From Clostridia bacterium (GTDB lineage: Bacteria > Bacillota_A > Clostridia > Oscillospirales > CAG-382), in the NCBI GenBank assembly GCA_017517985.1, contig JAFWWX010000385.1, forward strand, positions 1 to 6,843: 6,843 bases of DNA, in the 5' to 3' direction. The notes under the pieces were generated by a model, which worked only from the letters and a program-made list of their open reading frames with translations, was not told the origin of the DNA and searched no databases. The position numbers and the translations under genes are program-made. Below are positions 6,425 to 6,843 of this stretch, in pieces. The number at the start of each line of letters is the position of its first letter. Positions within the stretch are counted from its first letter, which is position 1.

Positions 6425-6688
6425 ATGACATCAAAAGAAGTTGCTGTAAAGAGTTCACAGGGACTCCACGCAAAGCCCGCATCCGTATTTATTCAGAAGG
6501 CCAACACCTATAAATGTTCTATTTGGGTAGAGAACGGCGACAGACGTGCCAACGCTAAGAGCCTTCTTGGTGTTCTTTCTCTCGGTATCACAGGTGGAGC
6601 TAATATTATGATTATTGCAGACGGTCAGGATGAAAACGATGCAGTAGAAGGTCTTGCAAATCTTGTTCAGACGGTTCTTAAAGATTGA
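6425..6688 (+). CDS. ptsH: HPr-family phosphocarrier protein (87 aa)
   Basis: HPr is the small cytoplasmic phosphocarrier of the sugar phosphotransferase system. It takes phosphate from Enzyme I on His15 and passes it to EIIA domains; in Firmicutes, HPr kinase also phosphorylates Ser46, making it a CcpA co-repressor. The site SQGLHAKPA (11-19) places the active His exactly at position 15, and NAKSLLGVLSLGI (43-55) places Ser at 46 in the normal HPrK context. Length (87 aa) is standard. Residue 17, normally Arg, is Lys. The symbol ptsH assumes a true PTS protein; an HPr-like paralogue serving mainly regulation is possible because no ptsI is in view. The gene is visibly richer in G+C and in C-ending codons (CTC, GCC, AAC) than the AT-rich membrane genes before it, as expected for high expression. 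It has its own strong promoter and AAAGGAG site, a terminator after it, and uvrC next. Confidence 0.92.
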   Translation: MTSKEVAVKSSQGLHAKPASVFIQKANTYKCSIWVENGDRRANAKSLLGVLSLGITGGANIMIIADGQDENDAVEGLANLVQTVLKD

Positions 6689-6721
6689 GCATCATTGACG
6701 GTATAATATAATTGTTGATGG

Positions 6722-6745
6722 AGAGCCGTAAATAGCGGCTCTTTT
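6722..6745 (+). terminator. Short intrinsic terminator after the HPr gene
   Basis: AGAGCCG (6722-6728) pairs with CGGCTCT (6736-6742) as a 7-bp GC-rich stem with a 7-nt loop, followed by TTTT and then GTCAT. The T-tract is short, so termination may be partial and some transcription could reach uvrC. Confidence 0.72.
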
Positions 6746-6770
6746 GTCATATATACATATTTCGGTAATA

Positions 6771-6778
6771 AAAGGAGG
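6771..6778 (+). promoter_or_regulatory. Strong ribosome binding site for uvrC
   Basis: AAAGGAGG, a near-perfect match to the 16S anti-Shine-Dalgarno sequence, ends 6 nt before GTG 6785. The other nearby candidates (TTG 6780, GTG 6783) run straight into an in-frame TGA at 6786. Confidence 0.8.
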
Positions 6779-6784
6779 ATTGGT

Positions 6785-6843
6785 GTGACACACAGCGAGT
6801 TAAAAGAAAAAGTCAAGCTTCTTCCTTACGCACCGGGGATATA
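6785..6843 (+). CDS. uvrC: Excinuclease ABC subunit C, N-terminal start (3' partial)
   Basis: Only the first 19 codons are visible, reading MTHSELKEKVKLLPYAPGI with the GTG read as Met; the next codon begins TA, consistent with Tyr. The LKEKxKLLPxxPGIY pattern is the usual N-terminus of UvrC, leading into its GIY-YIG nuclease domain, which makes the 3' incision in UvrABC nucleotide excision repair. The GTG start has an ideal AAAGGAGG site 6 nt upstream. No convincing promoter is seen between the HPr terminator and this start, so expression may depend on read-through past the short HPr terminator or on a weak promoter. The call rests on a short stretch, but the pattern is distinctive. Confidence 0.78.
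   Translation, partial: MTHSELKEKVKLLPYAPGI

Noticed and set aside
6744..6771. uvrC promoter TTGTCA-16-TAATAA
   Set aside because: Poor -10, and the start would fall at or beyond the ribosome site.
1..6843. Search for CRISPR repeats, tRNA, rRNA, IS ends, riboswitches, toxin-antitoxin or defence genes
   Set aside because: No regularly spaced repeats, cloverleaf, terminal inverted repeats or matching protein motifs were seen by eye on either strand.

Overview
The window is AT-rich, densely packed, plus-strand DNA of a low-G+C Gram-positive bacterium. It looks like the class Clostridia, plausibly a Ruminococcaceae/Oscillospiraceae-type gut lineage. The grounds are strong AGGAGG-like ribosome sites, sigma-A-like promoters, a clostridial RimM-TrmD pair, an S-layer-homology (SLH) protein, and an HPr carrying the Ser46 region typical of Firmicutes. 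The lineage is inferred from sequence style and was not searched.

Layout. (1) 1-2439: the 3' part of a gene for a secreted YcdB/PepSY-like protein with C-terminal SLH motifs, cut by the window edge inside its signal peptide. A strong intrinsic terminator follows at 2447-2488. (2) 2489-6267: a probable operon read from an extended -10 promoter (2553-2581). It holds rimM, trmD (1-nt overlap), a polytopic O-antigen-ligase-like membrane protein, and a small single-pass DUF4330-like protein. Gaps inside the operon are short (1-nt overlap, 30 nt, 41 nt). (3) 6268-6424: an AT-rich intergenic region with a 19-bp imperfect palindrome and a promoter that has overlapping -35/-10 pairs. (4) 6425-6688: an HPr-family phosphocarrier gene, followed by a short hairpin terminator. 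(5) 6785-6843: the first 19 codons of uvrC, running off the right edge.

How the genes relate. RimM and TrmD are housekeeping factors for 30S maturation and for tRNA m1G37. They are usually embedded in rpsP-KH-rimM-trmD-rplS; here the ribosomal-protein neighbours are absent on both sides and two envelope-type genes sit downstream. An SLH protein stands just upstream. SLH domains bind pyruvylated secondary cell-wall polymer, so the ligase-like and DUF4330-like proteins could belong to a wall-polymer pathway. That is a hypothesis from proximity only. HPr next to uvrC looks like part of a separate HPr/uvrC neighbourhood.

There is no CRISPR array, tRNA, rRNA, insertion sequence, phage gene or obvious new defence system. 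The points most worth a second look are the missing hallmark residues in the ligase-like protein, the rearranged rimM-trmD operon, and conservative changes at active-site positions of TrmD (Asp to Glu) and HPr (Arg17 to Lys).
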